Shown here: one piece after another, positions 42,095 through 50,464 of the stretch
How positions within the stretch are numbered: position 1 is the first letter of the stretch
How the letters are laid out: each line of letters begins with the position of its first letter
NCBI GenBank assembly: GCA_027484105.1
Contig: JAIXUG010000005.1
Span: 248,001-312,000, forward strand
Direction: 5' to 3'
DNA length: 64,000 nucleotides
DNA from: Comamonadaceae bacterium
GTDB lineage: Bacteria > Pseudomonadota > Gammaproteobacteria > Burkholderiales > Burkholderiaceae_C
Position numbers and translations under genes: made by a program
The notes under the pieces: generated by a model
Told to the model about the DNA's origin: nothing
Seen by the model: only the letters and a program-made list of their open reading frames with translations
Databases searched by the model: none

Positions 42095-42586
42095 ATGGCA
42101 ACTGCAAAAAAAGCAGCAGCAAAAAAAGCTGCTCCAGCAAAGAAGGCCGTTGCGGCCAAAAAACCTGCCGCTAAGAAAGTAGCTGCAGCCAAGAAACCTG
42201 CCGCTAAAAAAGCCGCTCCAGCAAAGAAAGCCGCTCCTGCCAAAAAAGCAGTCGCAGCCAAAAAGCCAGCAGCTAAAAAGCCAGCAGCTAAAAAGCCAGC
42301 AGCTAAAAAGCCAGCAGCTAAAAAAGTAGCAGCGGCCAAAAAGCCAGCAGCCAAAAAAGCAGCACCCGCTAAAAAAGCAGCACCCGCTAAAAAAGCAGCA
42401 CCCGCTAAGAAAGCAGCAGCCAAGAAAACTGCCGCCAAAAAGCCTGCCGCCAAAAAAGCGGTCGTGAAAAAAGCCGCGAAAAAACCAGCAGCAAAGAAGG
42501 CATCCAAAGCACCCGCTGCCCCTGCTGCACAAACGACTCTGAATCCTCAAGCTGCATGGCCGTTTCCTTCGGCCGCCAAGCCCTGA
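42095..42586 (+). CDS. Histone H1-like Lys/Ala/Pro-repeat DNA-binding protein
   Basis: A 163-residue, highly basic protein made almost entirely of AAKK, PAAKK and APAKK repeats, like the H1-type C-terminal domains of BpH1/Hc2-like proteins. Such domains bind DNA without sequence preference and neutralise phosphate charge; a nucleoid role is inferred. There is no folded domain, signal or membrane span. AAGGAG lies 6 bases before the ATG at 42095; GTTGAG/CTCAAC (42063-42076) could fold next to it. The codons form exact DNA repeats, so length should vary between strains. It has its own terminator and stands alone between nrdB and the DUF3426 gene. Confidence 0.9.
   Translation: MATAKKAAAKKAAPAKKAVAAKKPAAKKVAAAKKPAAKKAAPAKKAAPAKKAVAAKKPAAKKPAAKKPAAKKPAAKKVAAAKKPAAKKAAPAKKAAPAKKAAPAKKAAAKKTAAKKPAAKKAVVKKAAKKPAAKKASKAPAAPAAQTTLNPQAAWPFPSAAKP
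42260..42406 (+). repeat. Exact tandem repeats inside the histone-like gene
   Basis: The 15-mer AAAAAGCCAGCAGCT repeats four times exactly at 42260-42319, and the 18-mer AAAAAAGCAGCACCCGCT three times exactly at 42353-42406. Both unit lengths are multiples of three, so unit gain or loss keeps the frame and only changes the number of lysine clusters. Confidence 0.9.
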
Positions 42587-42615
42587 TTCATCTGTCTGGT
42601 GTTAGCACCGCAAAG

Positions 42616-42646
42616 CCCGTCACTGGCAACAGTGGCGGGTTTTTTT
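42616..42646 (+). terminator. Intrinsic terminator of the histone-like gene
   Basis: CCCGTCACTG (42616-42625), loop GCAA, CAGTGGCGGG (42630-42639) with one T-G pair, then seven T residues. A GNRA-type loop and long T-run make this a strong terminator 30 bp after the stop codon. Confidence 0.9.
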
Positions 42647-42666
42647 ATGCCCGGGTTGCGGGACTT

Positions 42667-43512
42667 TCAGGGGTAAAAGCTCAAGAGGCGATACTGGCTG
42701 AAGATCAGCGTTGGCTCTACCTCCAGAGCCAAAGAACCGGACCAAACTTGTCCTGGCGCCAAGACTGCAGGGGCCTGCATGTCGGAGGACAAAAACACAC
42801 GGCGTAGGATGGGGTTGTTGAACTGATCCAGTAAAGAAAGCTCCAATGAGGTCGTACTCACGGCCATGGACCCGGTATTGCGAAGCGACCAGCGCAATAT
42901 GAATGCATCGCCACTTTGTTCAAAACTGGCACCCTCAATGACAACCGCTTTCGGATCCAACAGGGGCTTCAACTCGCAACCGAACGGCACACACAAATTT
43001 TGCAAAACAGCCAAGCTTTGGGGCCACAAGGCCGCCATGGCGTGTCGCTGGATAAACAGCAATTGGCCTATCAGCAAAAGACCCGCGAACAACATCGCGA
43101 CATAAAGAAAGAAACGCGACCGTGTCTTGGACTCATCCACAGGGGGGGAAGCCGACGAATCAAGTGGGGGCGCATCCGGCTTGAAAGTCGCCAGTGCTTC
43201 CGAAAAAGCCATCAGTTCCGCACTGACCCCCTTCTCCGCGCCTGGAGGCTGGCTGGAGAGGTCCTCTCGCACCAGCAAGTCGTCCAAATCAACACGTGGC
43301 GTCGATTTTTCAGAGACTGGTCCGTCGGTTGGCCAAGCCACATCCGCTACGACGTGCAAAACCGGCAAGGCCGGAGAAGGAACATCCAGACCTGTCCCGT
43401 TGAATGCCTCCAGGCATTTCCCACAGCGCAGCCATCCGTGAGCAGCCTGAAGTTGATGGGTCTCAACCGCGAAGACAGCAGCACATGAGGGACAACGGAT
43501 GATCCTGTTCAT
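42667..43512 (-). CDS. MJ0042 zinc-finger and DUF3426 membrane protein
   Basis: A 281-residue protein. Residues 1-40 hold two CxxC pairs (IRCPSCAAVFAVE and LRCGKCLEAFNG), the MJ0042-type zinc ribbon; a disordered acidic/Pro stretch leads to one membrane helix (about residues 135-155), then a DUF3426 extracytoplasmic domain. The role is unknown; the gene is regularly next to prmA in Burkholderiales. It lies 30 bp downstream of prmA on the same strand. Confidence 0.85.
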   Translation of the reverse strand: MNRIIRCPSCAAVFAVETHQLQAAHGWLRCGKCLEAFNGTGLDVPSPALPVLHVVADVAWPTDGPVSEKSTPRVDLDDLLVREDLSSQPPGAEKGVSAELMAFSEALATFKPDAPPLDSSASPPVDESKTRSRFFLYVAMLFAGLLLIGQLLFIQRHAMAALWPQSLAVLQNLCVPFGCELKPLLDPKAVVIEGASFEQSGDAFILRWSLRNTGSMAVSTTSLELSLLDQFNNPILRRVFLSSDMQAPAVLAPGQVWSGSLALEVEPTLIFSQYRLLSFYP

Positions 43513-43542
43513 GGCCAGATTGTAGTCAGCGCCATGTCCACC

Positions 43543-44433
43543 TCATGGGGTGGACTTGACGCCAGTCATCAAGATCCAGCCCTCTTGGCCATCACTCACT
43601 TCAAGGCGGATCCAAGGCGCGTAAGCAGTCACCAATTCATCGGCTTGTCGCTCGAGGATGCCCGCCAACACCAGAGAACCCCTCGGCGCCACATGGGCGC
43701 ACAACAATGGCGCCAATACCCGCAGAGGCGTCGCCAAAATGTTCGCAAAAACCGTCTGGTAATGCCCTTGTGCCTGATCGGGAAGACCCGCTTGCACAAC
43801 CACATCGTTGGCCAAGGCATTCAATTGGGTGGCCTTCACAGCGGCCTCATCTATGTCGACTGCATCGATGCCCAGCGCCCCATACTTGGCAGCGCCAATG
43901 GCCAAGATGCCCGAACCACAACCATAGTCCAAGACGCGCTGACCATGAACACCGTGACGAGCAATCCAGCGCAAACACATGCGCGTGGTCGGATGGGTCC
44001 CCGTACCAAAGGCCAGCCCGGGATCCAGACGAATGATTTGCCGGGCTTGCGCCGGCGGCTCATGCCATGTCGGCACAATCCAGAAATCGGAGGAAACCTC
44101 GACTGGCGCAAACTGAGACTGGGTCAAACGGACCCAATCGTGGTCTTCCAGTGCTTGAATTCCTTGAATTTCGCACTGCTCAAAAAAATCCTGCGCGCCA
44201 AGCAAAACCGCGGCCTCTTGGGCCACAGACTCTTGGGCAAACAAAGCCACCACACGTGAGCATTGCCAACCTTCTTTCGGTGGTGGCATGTCAGGCTCGC
44301 CAAACAAGGCCTGCTCGGCGGGTGTTTGTGCATCGGCATCTTCCACAGAGACACTCAAAGCATCGAGGGCCTCCAAGGCTTCGCTGACGATATCCACCCT
44401 GTCTTCGGGGCACAGCAAGCTCAGTTCAAACAT
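43543..44433 (-). CDS. prmA: Ribosomal protein L11 methyltransferase PrmA
   Basis: A 296-residue SAM-dependent methyltransferase with an N-terminal substrate domain and a catalytic domain: RLDPGLAFGTGTHPTTRMCL (about residues 131-150) and motif I VLDYGCGSGILAIGAAKYGA (about 165-184). It trimethylates ribosomal protein L11. It lies 6 bp after accC, in the common accB-accC-prmA order. Confidence 0.96.
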   Translation of the reverse strand: MFELSLLCPEDRVDIVSEALEALDALSVSVEDADAQTPAEQALFGEPDMPPPKEGWQCSRVVALFAQESVAQEAAVLLGAQDFFEQCEIQGIQALEDHDWVRLTQSQFAPVEVSSDFWIVPTWHEPPAQARQIIRLDPGLAFGTGTHPTTRMCLRWIARHGVHGQRVLDYGCGSGILAIGAAKYGALGIDAVDIDEAAVKATQLNALANDVVVQAGLPDQAQGHYQTVFANILATPLRVLAPLLCAHVAPRGSLVLAGILERQADELVTAYAPWIRLEVSDGQEGWILMTGVKSTP

Positions 44434-44439
44434 AGGCTC

Positions 44440-45789
44440 TCAGCGTTTGTGTTGGCTCAGCCAATGTTCGAGGTAATGGATGTTGGTGCCGCCTTGCATG
44501 AACTTGGCATCCACCATCAGTTCGCGATGCAGCGGAACATTGGTACTGATGCCTTCGATCACCGTCTCATTCAGCGCCGTCTGCATGCGTGCCAAAGCTT
44601 GCTCTCGGGTATCGCCGTGGACAATCAGCTTGCCAATCATCGAGTCGTAATTGGGCGGCACGAAATAGTTGTTGTACACATGCGAATCGACGCGAACGCC
44701 AGGACCTCCGGGCATGTGCCAAGACGTCACGCGTCCAGGAGAGGGGGTGAATTTGAAGGGGTCTTCCGCATTGATTCGGCATTCGATGGCATGGCCACGA
44801 ATCTCAATTTGACGTTGCGTGAAGGGCAGTTTTTCACCCGCAGCCACCATGATCTGGGTCTTCACGATGTCCACGCCTGTCACCCACTCGGTCACCGGAT
44901 GCTCGACCTGGACACGGGTGTTCATTTCAATGAAATAAAACTCGCCGTTTTCGTAAAGAAACTCAAACGTCCCGGCACCACGGTAGTTGATTTTTTTGCA
45001 CGCGGCAACGCAGCGGTCACCGATCTTGTCAATCAATTTTCGGGCAATGCCGGGGGCCGGTGCTTCTTCAATCACCTTTTGGTGGCGACGCTGCATCGAG
45101 CAATCACGCTCGCCCAGGTAAACCGCATTGCGGTGCTTGTCGGCAATGATCTGGATCTCAACGTGACGCGGGTTTTGCAGGAATTTTTCCATGTACACCG
45201 CAGGATTGCCAAAGGCTGCGCCAGCTTCTGCTTTGGTCATCTGCACCGCATTGATCAGTGCCGCCTCGGTGTGCACGACCCGCATGCCACGTCCACCGCC
45301 ACCCCCTGCGGCTTTGATGATGACGGGGTAACCCACCGATTTGGCGATGCGACGCACCTGCACGGGATCATCTGGCAATTCACCATCGGAGCCCGGCACG
45401 CAAGGCACGCCAGCGCGAATCATGGCTTGTTTCGCAGAAACCTTGTCCCCCATGATGCGGATGGATTCTGGGGTCGGCCCAATGAACTGGAAACCGCTTT
45501 TTTCAACGCGCTCCGCAAAATCGGCGTTTTCACTCAAGAAGCCATAGCCAGGGTGGATCGCCTCTGCATCCGTGACTTCGGCTGCCGAAATGATGGCTGG
45601 CATGTTGAGATAGCTCAGTGGCGAAGCAGCGGGCCCAATACAGACCGCCTCCTCAGCCAGCTTGACGTATTTGGCCTCTTTGTCGGCTTCGGAATAGACC
45701 ATCACCGCCTTGACACCCAACTCGCGACAAGCACGCTGGATACGCAAGGCGATCTCGCCACGGTTGGCGACCAGGATTTTCTTGAACAT
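44440..45789 (-). CDS. accC: Biotin carboxylase subunit of acetyl-CoA carboxylase
   Basis: A 449-residue ATP-grasp enzyme: N-terminal [22 protein letters not shown], the glycine loop [14 protein letters not shown] (about residues 159-172), and the catalytic [14 protein letters not shown]. It carboxylates biotin on AccB with ATP and bicarbonate, the first half of malonyl-CoA synthesis. It starts 15 bp after the accB stop. Confidence 0.98.
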   Translation of the reverse strand: MFKKILVANRGEIALRIQRACRELGVKAVMVYSEADKEAKYVKLAEEAVCIGPAASPLSYLNMPAIISAAEVTDAEAIHPGYGFLSENADFAERVEKSGFQFIGPTPESIRIMGDKVSAKQAMIRAGVPCVPGSDGELPDDPVQVRRIAKSVGYPVIIKAAGGGGGRGMRVVHTEAALINAVQMTKAEAGAAFGNPAVYMEKFLQNPRHVEIQIIADKHRNAVYLGERDCSMQRRHQKVIEEAPAPGIARKLIDKIGDRCVAACKKINYRGAGTFEFLYENGEFYFIEMNTRVQVEHPVTEWVTGVDIVKTQIMVAAGEKLPFTQRQIEIRGHAIECRINAEDPFKFTPSPGRVTSWHMPGGPGVRVDSHVYNNYFVPPNYDSMIGKLIVHGDTREQALARMQTALNETVIEGISTNVPLHRELMVDAKFMQGGTNIHYLEHWLSQHKR

Positions 45790-45804
45790 GAAATCCTCGT
45801 GGGT

Positions 45805-46260
45805 TTATTCGACGATGAACAAGGGCTGACCGTATTCAACCGCTTGGCCGTTCTCGCACAAAATTTGCGTGACCGTGCCGGACTTGTCGGACTCGATCTC
45901 GTTGAGGATCTTCATGGCTTCAATGATGCACAAGGTGTCCCCTTCTTTGACCACCGAGCCAATTTGGATGAACGGGGCAGAACCTGGGCTGGAAGAACGG
46001 TAAAAAGTTCCCACCATGGGCGATTTGACGGCATGGCCCGTTGCGGCCTCTGTGACTGGAGCCGCTTCAACCACTGGCGCAGGAGGCGCCGCCACCGGTG
46101 CGGGTGCCACCACGGGGACCGCTGGCTGCATGACCACGGGCGAAGTCACGCCCATGCTTTTGACAATGCGCACCTTGCCTTCGGCTTCGGTGATCTCCAG
46201 CTCCGAAACGTTCGAGTCGGACACCAGGTCAATCAGTGTTTTGAGTTTGCGCAAATCCAT
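45805..46260 (-). CDS. accB: Biotin carboxyl carrier protein of acetyl-CoA carboxylase
   Basis: A 151-residue carrier with an N-terminal [21 protein letters not shown] domain, a Pro/Ala-rich flexible linker (about residues 40-70) and a biotinyl domain whose EAMKILNE holds the biotinylated Lys 117. It carries CO2 between AccC and the transcarboxylase. It is the first gene of accB-accC-prmA; 160 bp separate it from the upstream TlpA-like gene and should hold the promoter. Confidence 0.97.
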   Translation of the reverse strand: MDLRKLKTLIDLVSDSNVSELEITEAEGKVRIVKSMGVTSPVVMQPAVPVVAPAPVAAPPAPVVEAAPVTEAATGHAVKSPMVGTFYRSSSPGSAPFIQIGSVVKEGDTLCIIEAMKILNEIESDKSGTVTQILCENGQAVEYGQPLFIVE

Positions 46261-46420
46261 AGATCCTCCATCGCTTTGAGCACATGTAAGAGGTCGAATT
46301 TACACTAATTTTCGCCAACATCCTCGATTTTGGCTTTTCTTGTTCCCATCGAGCATGAAGGCAAGACCGAGATTTCAAAACCGGCACCGCCGAAGGACCG
46401 GCCAACCTGAAAAAATCAAT

Positions 46421-46981
46421 TCAGCCGGCGGATTGACGCCACTGGGTCAAATCATCAGCAGTGAGTTGCCCCATCTTTTGTCGCCAAATGCTCCCATCTG
46501 CTTTGAAAAATACGGTAAATGGCAATCCACCGACAGCATTGCCCAAAGATTTGGCCAAGCTGGTACCCTCCAAACCCGCCAAACCCACAGGAAAAGACAA
46601 GGGTTGTCTCTCAAGGAAGCGCCGCACGGCGCTGGGCTGATCTATGGCCAAAGCAAGCACTTGATGGCCGATAGGGTTATTTTCGCGCCAAAAGGCGTCA
46701 ATCATGGGCAGTTCTTCAACGCAGGGGGGGCACCAGGTGGCCCAAAAATTGAGCAACAACGGCTTGCCTTTGAACTGCATCATGCTCAGATTCCCGCCCG
46801 CCGTCGTTTCAAACTGTTGCCCCCAGAAAGGGTGGCTGACGTCATTGGGAACTTCTTCAGGATCAAAACGCCACAGGGCCAGGCCCACGCCAGCCACGGC
46901 CGCAGCCGCACCAGCCCCCAGTAACAGATTGCGGCGTTCAGCGCCTTGGCTTGGAATAGTCATCACCGGATTGTCTTTCAT
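46421..46981 (-). CDS. TlpA/ResA-like membrane-anchored thioredoxin
   Basis: A 186-residue thiol-disulfide oxidoreductase with an N-terminal hydrophobic segment (NLLLGAGAAAAVAGVGLALW, residues about 18-37) as membrane anchor or signal, and a thioredoxin domain with NFWATWCPPCVEELP (active site WCPPC) and cis-proline in GGLPFTVFF. It probably reduces periplasmic disulfides, for example in cytochrome c maturation. The ATG at 46981 overlaps the upstream stop by 4 bp; a second ATG at 46963 is possible. Confidence 0.88.
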   Translation of the reverse strand: MKDNPVMTIPSQGAERRNLLLGAGAAAAVAGVGLALWRFDPEEVPNDVSHPFWGQQFETTAGGNLSMMQFKGKPLLLNFWATWCPPCVEELPMIDAFWRENNPIGHQVLALAIDQPSAVRRFLERQPLSFPVGLAGLEGTSLAKSLGNAVGGLPFTVFFKADGSIWRQKMGQLTADDLTQWRQSAG

Positions 46982-47562
46982 GCGCCCAGCAACCGTTCAA
47001 GGGCGGCCAAATCCCCCCGAGGGGAGCGGCCTTGTGCATCGGGCAACAAGGCACCGCGCAAATCGTCCAGATCGTAAATGCGAAGGTGCACGCCCACATC
47101 TTCGTTCAACGGCTTGCAAAAGCTGTGCAAACTGAGCACATCCACATCATCGCCGTGCAGGCCTCGAACGGTTTGGACCTCGTAGCGTTGATTCTGGTTG
47201 ATCAGGGCCAACTCGGCCGACTTGGGGTCGTCACAAAACAAAGCCAGATCGATGTCGCACAAACGGGTGGCCCAACCCTGCCAAACTGCGCCACCCAAGT
47301 GCGGACGAAACTCGACCAACCGTTGCATCCAGATCTTTGCCAATTCACGCAGCGCCAGCAACTCCCCAGGTTGGGTGTCAGCACAAAACAGGGCAATGTA
47401 ATCACGCACCTCGGCCTCAACCACTTCATTGGGCGGCAAGGCCGTGCGACCGGGCAGGCCCAACTCTTTCAAGGCCCGTTGTTTGGCTGGGCCAAAAGCC
47501 AAACCTTCTTCCACCACCAAGCGGGCAGCGGTGGCGGCAATTTCGAGCGCAATATCGTTCAT
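46978..47562 (-). CDS. Conserved protein of unknown function, nucleotidyltransferase-like pattern
   Basis: A 194-residue protein I cannot assign. Residues about 89-115 read GGAVWQGWATRLCDIDLALFCDD, which resembles the GG/GS-x(n)-SDIDL pattern of nucleotidyltransferase-fold proteins, with GD...D-type acidic residues later (HGDDVDVLSL). The N-terminal half is helical. It is divergent from mpl (68 bp) and overlaps the TlpA-like gene by 4 bp. The fold assignment is a guess from one motif. Confidence 0.65.
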   Translation of the reverse strand: MNDIALEIAATAARLVVEEGLAFGPAKQRALKELGLPGRTALPPNEVVEAEVRDYIALFCADTQPGELLALRELAKIWMQRLVEFRPHLGGAVWQGWATRLCDIDLALFCDDPKSAELALINQNQRYEVQTVRGLHGDDVDVLSLHSFCKPLNEDVGVHLRIYDLDDLRGALLPDAQGRSPRGDLAALERLLGA

Positions 47563-47630
47563 GGGGGCAGATTGTGCCTGCCTGCAGCGCCCTGAAAGAG
47601 TGGCGACTTGCTGACGCCTAAAATCAGGCC

Positions 47631-49010
47631 ATGCATATTCATATTCTGGGCATTTGTGGCACCTTCATGGGGGGGCTGGCCGCGCTGGCGCGCGAAGCCG
47701 GGCATCGGGTCACCGGCTGTGACGCTGGCGTTTACCCGCCCATGAGCGACCAACTGCGGGCTTTGGGCATCGACCTGATCGAAGGCTTTGACGCCAGCCA
47801 AATGGCCTTGAAACCCGACATGTACGTGATTGGCAATGTGGTCAGCCGCGCCCGAGGGCCTGACGGCAACCCCAAATTTCCACTGATGGAAGCCATTTTG
47901 GAAGCCGGTGCACCCTACACCAGCGGCCCCCAGTGGCTGTCCGAGCATGTGCTGCAAGGCAAGCATGTGTTGGCCATTGCAGGCACCCACGGCAAAACCA
48001 CCACCACCTCCATGCTGGCTTGGGTGTTGGAACAGGCCGGCTTGCAACCGGGATTTCTGGTCGGTGGGGTGCCGCTCAACTTTGGCGTCTCGGCGCGACT
48101 GGGGGGTGGAAAGTTCTTTGTCATCGAAGCCGACGAATACGACACCGCCTTTTTCGACAAGCGCAGCAAGTTTGTGCACTACCGCCCGCGCACAGCTGTC
48201 CTCAACAACCTGGAATTCGACCACGCCGACATCTTTGACGACCTGGCCGCCATCGAGCGGCAGTTTCACCACCTGGTGCGCACCGTGCCCGGCTCGGGCC
48301 GCGTGGTGGTCAATGGCCTGGAAGAAAGCCTGACCCGCGTGCTGGCGCAAGGCTGCTGGAGCGAAGTGCGCACATTTGGCTCGGCCGTGAGCGACTTTGT
48401 GGCGGAAGGTGAGCCCTCGCATTTTAAGGTCGTGCAGTCAGGAAAACCCGTGGCCGATGTGCAATGGGCCATCGGCGGGGTGCACAACCAGCTCAACGCG
48501 CTGGCGACCATCGCCGCCGCGGAACATGTGGGCGTGGCACCGGCGGTGGCAGCGCAGGCGCTGGCCAGCTTTGAAAACGTCAAACGCCGCATGGAAGTGC
48601 GCGGCACGGTCCAACGTGAAGGGGGGGGCATCACCGTCTACGACGATTTCGCCCACCACCCCACCGCCATCCGCACCACCATCAACGGCCTGCGCCGTCA
48701 GGTGGGTGATGCCCGCATCCTGGCGATCTTTGAGCCGCGCAGCAACACCATGAAGCTGGGCACCATGAAAGCCCAACTGCCCTGGAGCCTGGAAGAAGCC
48801 GACTTGGCGTTTTGCCATTCAGGCGGCTTGGGCTGGGACGCCGCGGCCGCGCTCACGCCCATGGGCCCCAAAGCGCAAGTGGGCGCCAACATTGAGGAAG
48901 TCATCTCTCAAGTACTGGCCCAAGTGCAGCCTGGTGACCACCTGCTGTGCATGAGCAACGGCGGATTTGGCGGCATTCACGCCAAGCTGCTGGAAGCCTT
49001 GTCCAACTGA
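47631..49010 (+). CDS. mpl: UDP-N-acetylmuramate:L-Ala-gamma-D-Glu-meso-DAP ligase Mpl
   Basis: A 459-residue Mur ligase. The N-terminal HIHILGICGTFMGGLAALAREAGHRVTGCD, ATP loop GTHGKTTTTSML (about residues 118-129), ADEYDTAFFDKRSKF and the C-terminal DDFAHHPTAI are those of Mpl, distinct from MurC. It re-attaches the recovered tripeptide to UDP-MurNAc in wall recycling, complementing AmpD encoded 10 kb upstream. It is convergent with aroG. Confidence 0.96.
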   Translation: MHIHILGICGTFMGGLAALAREAGHRVTGCDAGVYPPMSDQLRALGIDLIEGFDASQMALKPDMYVIGNVVSRARGPDGNPKFPLMEAILEAGAPYTSGPQWLSEHVLQGKHVLAIAGTHGKTTTTSMLAWVLEQAGLQPGFLVGGVPLNFGVSARLGGGKFFVIEADEYDTAFFDKRSKFVHYRPRTAVLNNLEFDHADIFDDLAAIERQFHHLVRTVPGSGRVVVNGLEESLTRVLAQGCWSEVRTFGSAVSDFVAEGEPSHFKVVQSGKPVADVQWAIGGVHNQLNALATIAAAEHVGVAPAVAAQALASFENVKRRMEVRGTVQREGGGITVYDDFAHHPTAIRTTINGLRRQVGDARILAIFEPRSNTMKLGTMKAQLPWSLEEADLAFCHSGGLGWDAAAALTPMGPKAQVGANIEEVISQVLAQVQPGDHLLCMSNGGFGGIHAKLLEALSN

Positions 49011-49026
49011 TTTCTATCTTGTCGTT

Positions 49027-49096
49027 GTAGGTCGGCGGTTTTAGCCCCGACTTGGGCCTTCGGCGAAGCCCGTATCGTCGGAGCTGAAGCTCCGAC
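49027..49096. repeat. REP-like palindromic element with GTAG head
   Basis: GTAG (49027-49030) is followed by an imperfect GTCGG...CCGAC hairpin (49031-49051), a GGG(c)CTTC-GGC-GAAGCCC hairpin (49054-49071) and a perfect GTCGGAGCT-GA-AGCTCCGAC hairpin (49077-49096). This resembles GTAG-type extragenic palindromes mobilised by RAYT transposases. It sits between the convergent mpl and aroG genes and may also help stop transcription: on the minus strand TTTTTTT precedes, not follows, the stems. Confidence 0.65.
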
Positions 49097-49113
49097 CCAG
49101 AAAAAAACAGACA

Positions 49114-50235
49114 TCATCTCGCGCGGCGCGACTTCACCGCGTCCGACAGCACCTGCAGCACGCCTTCGCTGTCGTCCCAGCCGATGCAGGCGTCGGTGAT
49201 GCTCTGACCGTAGGTCAGCTTCGCCACATCGTGCTGTCCAGGCGTGAACTTCTGGGCGCCGTCTTTGAGGTGGCTCTCGACCATCACGCCGAACACTTGG
49301 CGTGAGCCACCACTGATTTGAGCGGCGATGTCTTTGGCCACGTCGATCTGGCGTTCGTGCTTTTTGCTGCTGTTGGCATGGCTGCAGTCCACCATCAAGC
49401 TGGCGGGCAGCTTGGCGGCTTCGAGTTCTTTGCAGGCTGCGGCCACGCTTTCAGCGTCGTAGTTGGGGGCCTTGCCGCCACGCAGAATCACGTGGCAGTC
49501 CTGGTTGCCCTGGGTCTGCACGATGGCCACCTGACCGTTTTTGTGCACCGACAAAAAGTGGTGACCACGGGCAGCCGCCTGGATCGCGTCGGTCGCGATC
49601 TTGATGTTGCCATCGGTGCCGTTCTTGAAACCGATGGGCGCCGACAAGCCAGAGGCCAGTTCGCGATGGACTTGGCTCTCTGTCGTGCGGGCACCAATGG
49701 CGCCCCAGCTGATCAGGTCGCCAATGTACTGGGGCGAGATCACATCGAGAAACTCGCTGCCGGCAGGCAAGCCCTGCCGATTGATCTCGATCAGCAGCTG
49801 GCGTGCGATGCGCAGGCCCTCGTCGATGCGGTAGCTTTCGTCCAGATAGGGGTCATTGATCAGGCCCTTCCAGCCCACGGTGGTGCGGGGCTTTTCGAAG
49901 TACACGCGCATCACGATCTCCAGCGTGTCGGCGTACTTCTCGCGCAGGGGCTTCAAGCGGCGGGCGTAGTCGAGTGCTGCGGCCGGGTCGTGGATGGAGC
50001 AGGGGCCGATGATGACCAGCAAGCGGTCGTCATGACCGTGCACGATCTTCTGGATGGCTTTGCGGGTGTTGGCGATCAGGGTCTCCGTGGCCGTCCCTGC
50101 AATCGGGAAAAAGCGGATCAAATGTTCTGGAGGCGGTAGCACGGTGATGTCCTTGATGCGTTCGTCGTCGGTCTGGCCTGTTCGGTCGGCGGCATTCGGA
50201 TACCAGCTCTCAGGGGCTGCGGTTTTGGCGTTCAT
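49114..50235 (-). CDS. aroG: 3-deoxy-7-phosphoheptulonate (DAHP) synthase, class I AroG type
   Basis: A 373-residue class I DAHP synthase: VIIGPCSIHDP (residues about 72-82), MRVYFEKPRTTVGWKGL, GFKNGTDG, HVILRGG and MVDCSHANSSKKHERQ supply the metal and PEP/E4P sites. The N-terminal extension carries the feedback-inhibitor region, so allosteric control by one aromatic amino acid is expected; which one is not readable. It makes the first shikimate-pathway intermediate. GAGGAG lies 6 bases before the ATG. Expression is probably controlled by the leader peptide and terminator upstream. Confidence 0.96.
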   Translation of the reverse strand: MNAKTAAPESWYPNAADRTGQTDDERIKDITVLPPPEHLIRFFPIAGTATETLIANTRKAIQKIVHGHDDRLLVIIGPCSIHDPAAALDYARRLKPLREKYADTLEIVMRVYFEKPRTTVGWKGLINDPYLDESYRIDEGLRIARQLLIEINRQGLPAGSEFLDVISPQYIGDLISWGAIGARTTESQVHRELASGLSAPIGFKNGTDGNIKIATDAIQAAARGHHFLSVHKNGQVAIVQTQGNQDCHVILRGGKAPNYDAESVAAACKELEAAKLPASLMVDCSHANSSKKHERQIDVAKDIAAQISGGSRQVFGVMVESHLKDGAQKFTPGQHDVAKLTYGQSITDACIGWDDSEGVLQVLSDAVKSRRAR

Positions 50236-50264
50236 CGTGGACTCCTCGGATAAAAAAACAGGTG

Positions 50265-50298
50265 AAAAAAAACCGCCGGGCTTTGGGGCTCCGGCGGT
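50265..50298 (-). terminator. Attenuator terminator in the aroG leader
   Basis: On the minus strand ACCGCCGG (50298-50291) pairs with CCGGCGGT (50279-50272) across an 11-base loop, followed by eight T residues. It ends 29 bp before the aroG ATG, after the leader peptide stop. An upstream segment CCGGCGG (50346-50340) is exactly complementary to CCGCCGG of the first arm and could form the antiterminator. Confidence 0.85.
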
Positions 50299-50320
50299 GT
50301 GTGTCGAGATGTTCGGGTGC

Positions 50321-50395
50321 TTATGCGCTCGCCTCTCGTCCGCCGGGGACTGAGAACCAAAAGTAAAAAAAGTAAAAAGCGATGCGCAAAGACAT
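50321..50395 (-). CDS. aroG leader peptide, aromatic-rich (24 residues)
   Basis: An ATG at 50395 opens 24 codons ending in TAA at 50321. Residues 7-14 are FYFFYFWF: five Phe, two Tyr and one Trp codon in an unbroken run (50377-50354). Downstream codons overlap the antiterminator segment. This is the layout of trpL/pheL-type leaders, where ribosome stalling at uncharged tRNA prevents terminator formation. No clear Shine-Dalgarno is seen; an in-frame TTG three codons upstream is an alternative start. The gene is far too short for usual annotation but the composition and position make it convincing. Confidence 0.85.
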   Translation of the reverse strand: MSLRIAFYFFYFWFSVPGGREASA

Positions 50396-50464
50396 GGGGT
50401 TCAATGTATCACAGCTTTCTGACGCTTCTTGCCGGGCTCACCCAAGGACAAACCCGGACAGGCC

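Noticed and set aside
42260-42406. Tandem repeats that could suggest a CRISPR array
   Set aside because: Units are contiguous with no spacers and encode in-frame lysine repeats.
41963-42550. Long minus-strand frame rich in Phe, Leu, Gly and Cys opposite the histone-like gene
   Set aside because: It is the antisense of the AAKK repeats; the composition follows from repeated lysine and alanine codons and no start signal is present.
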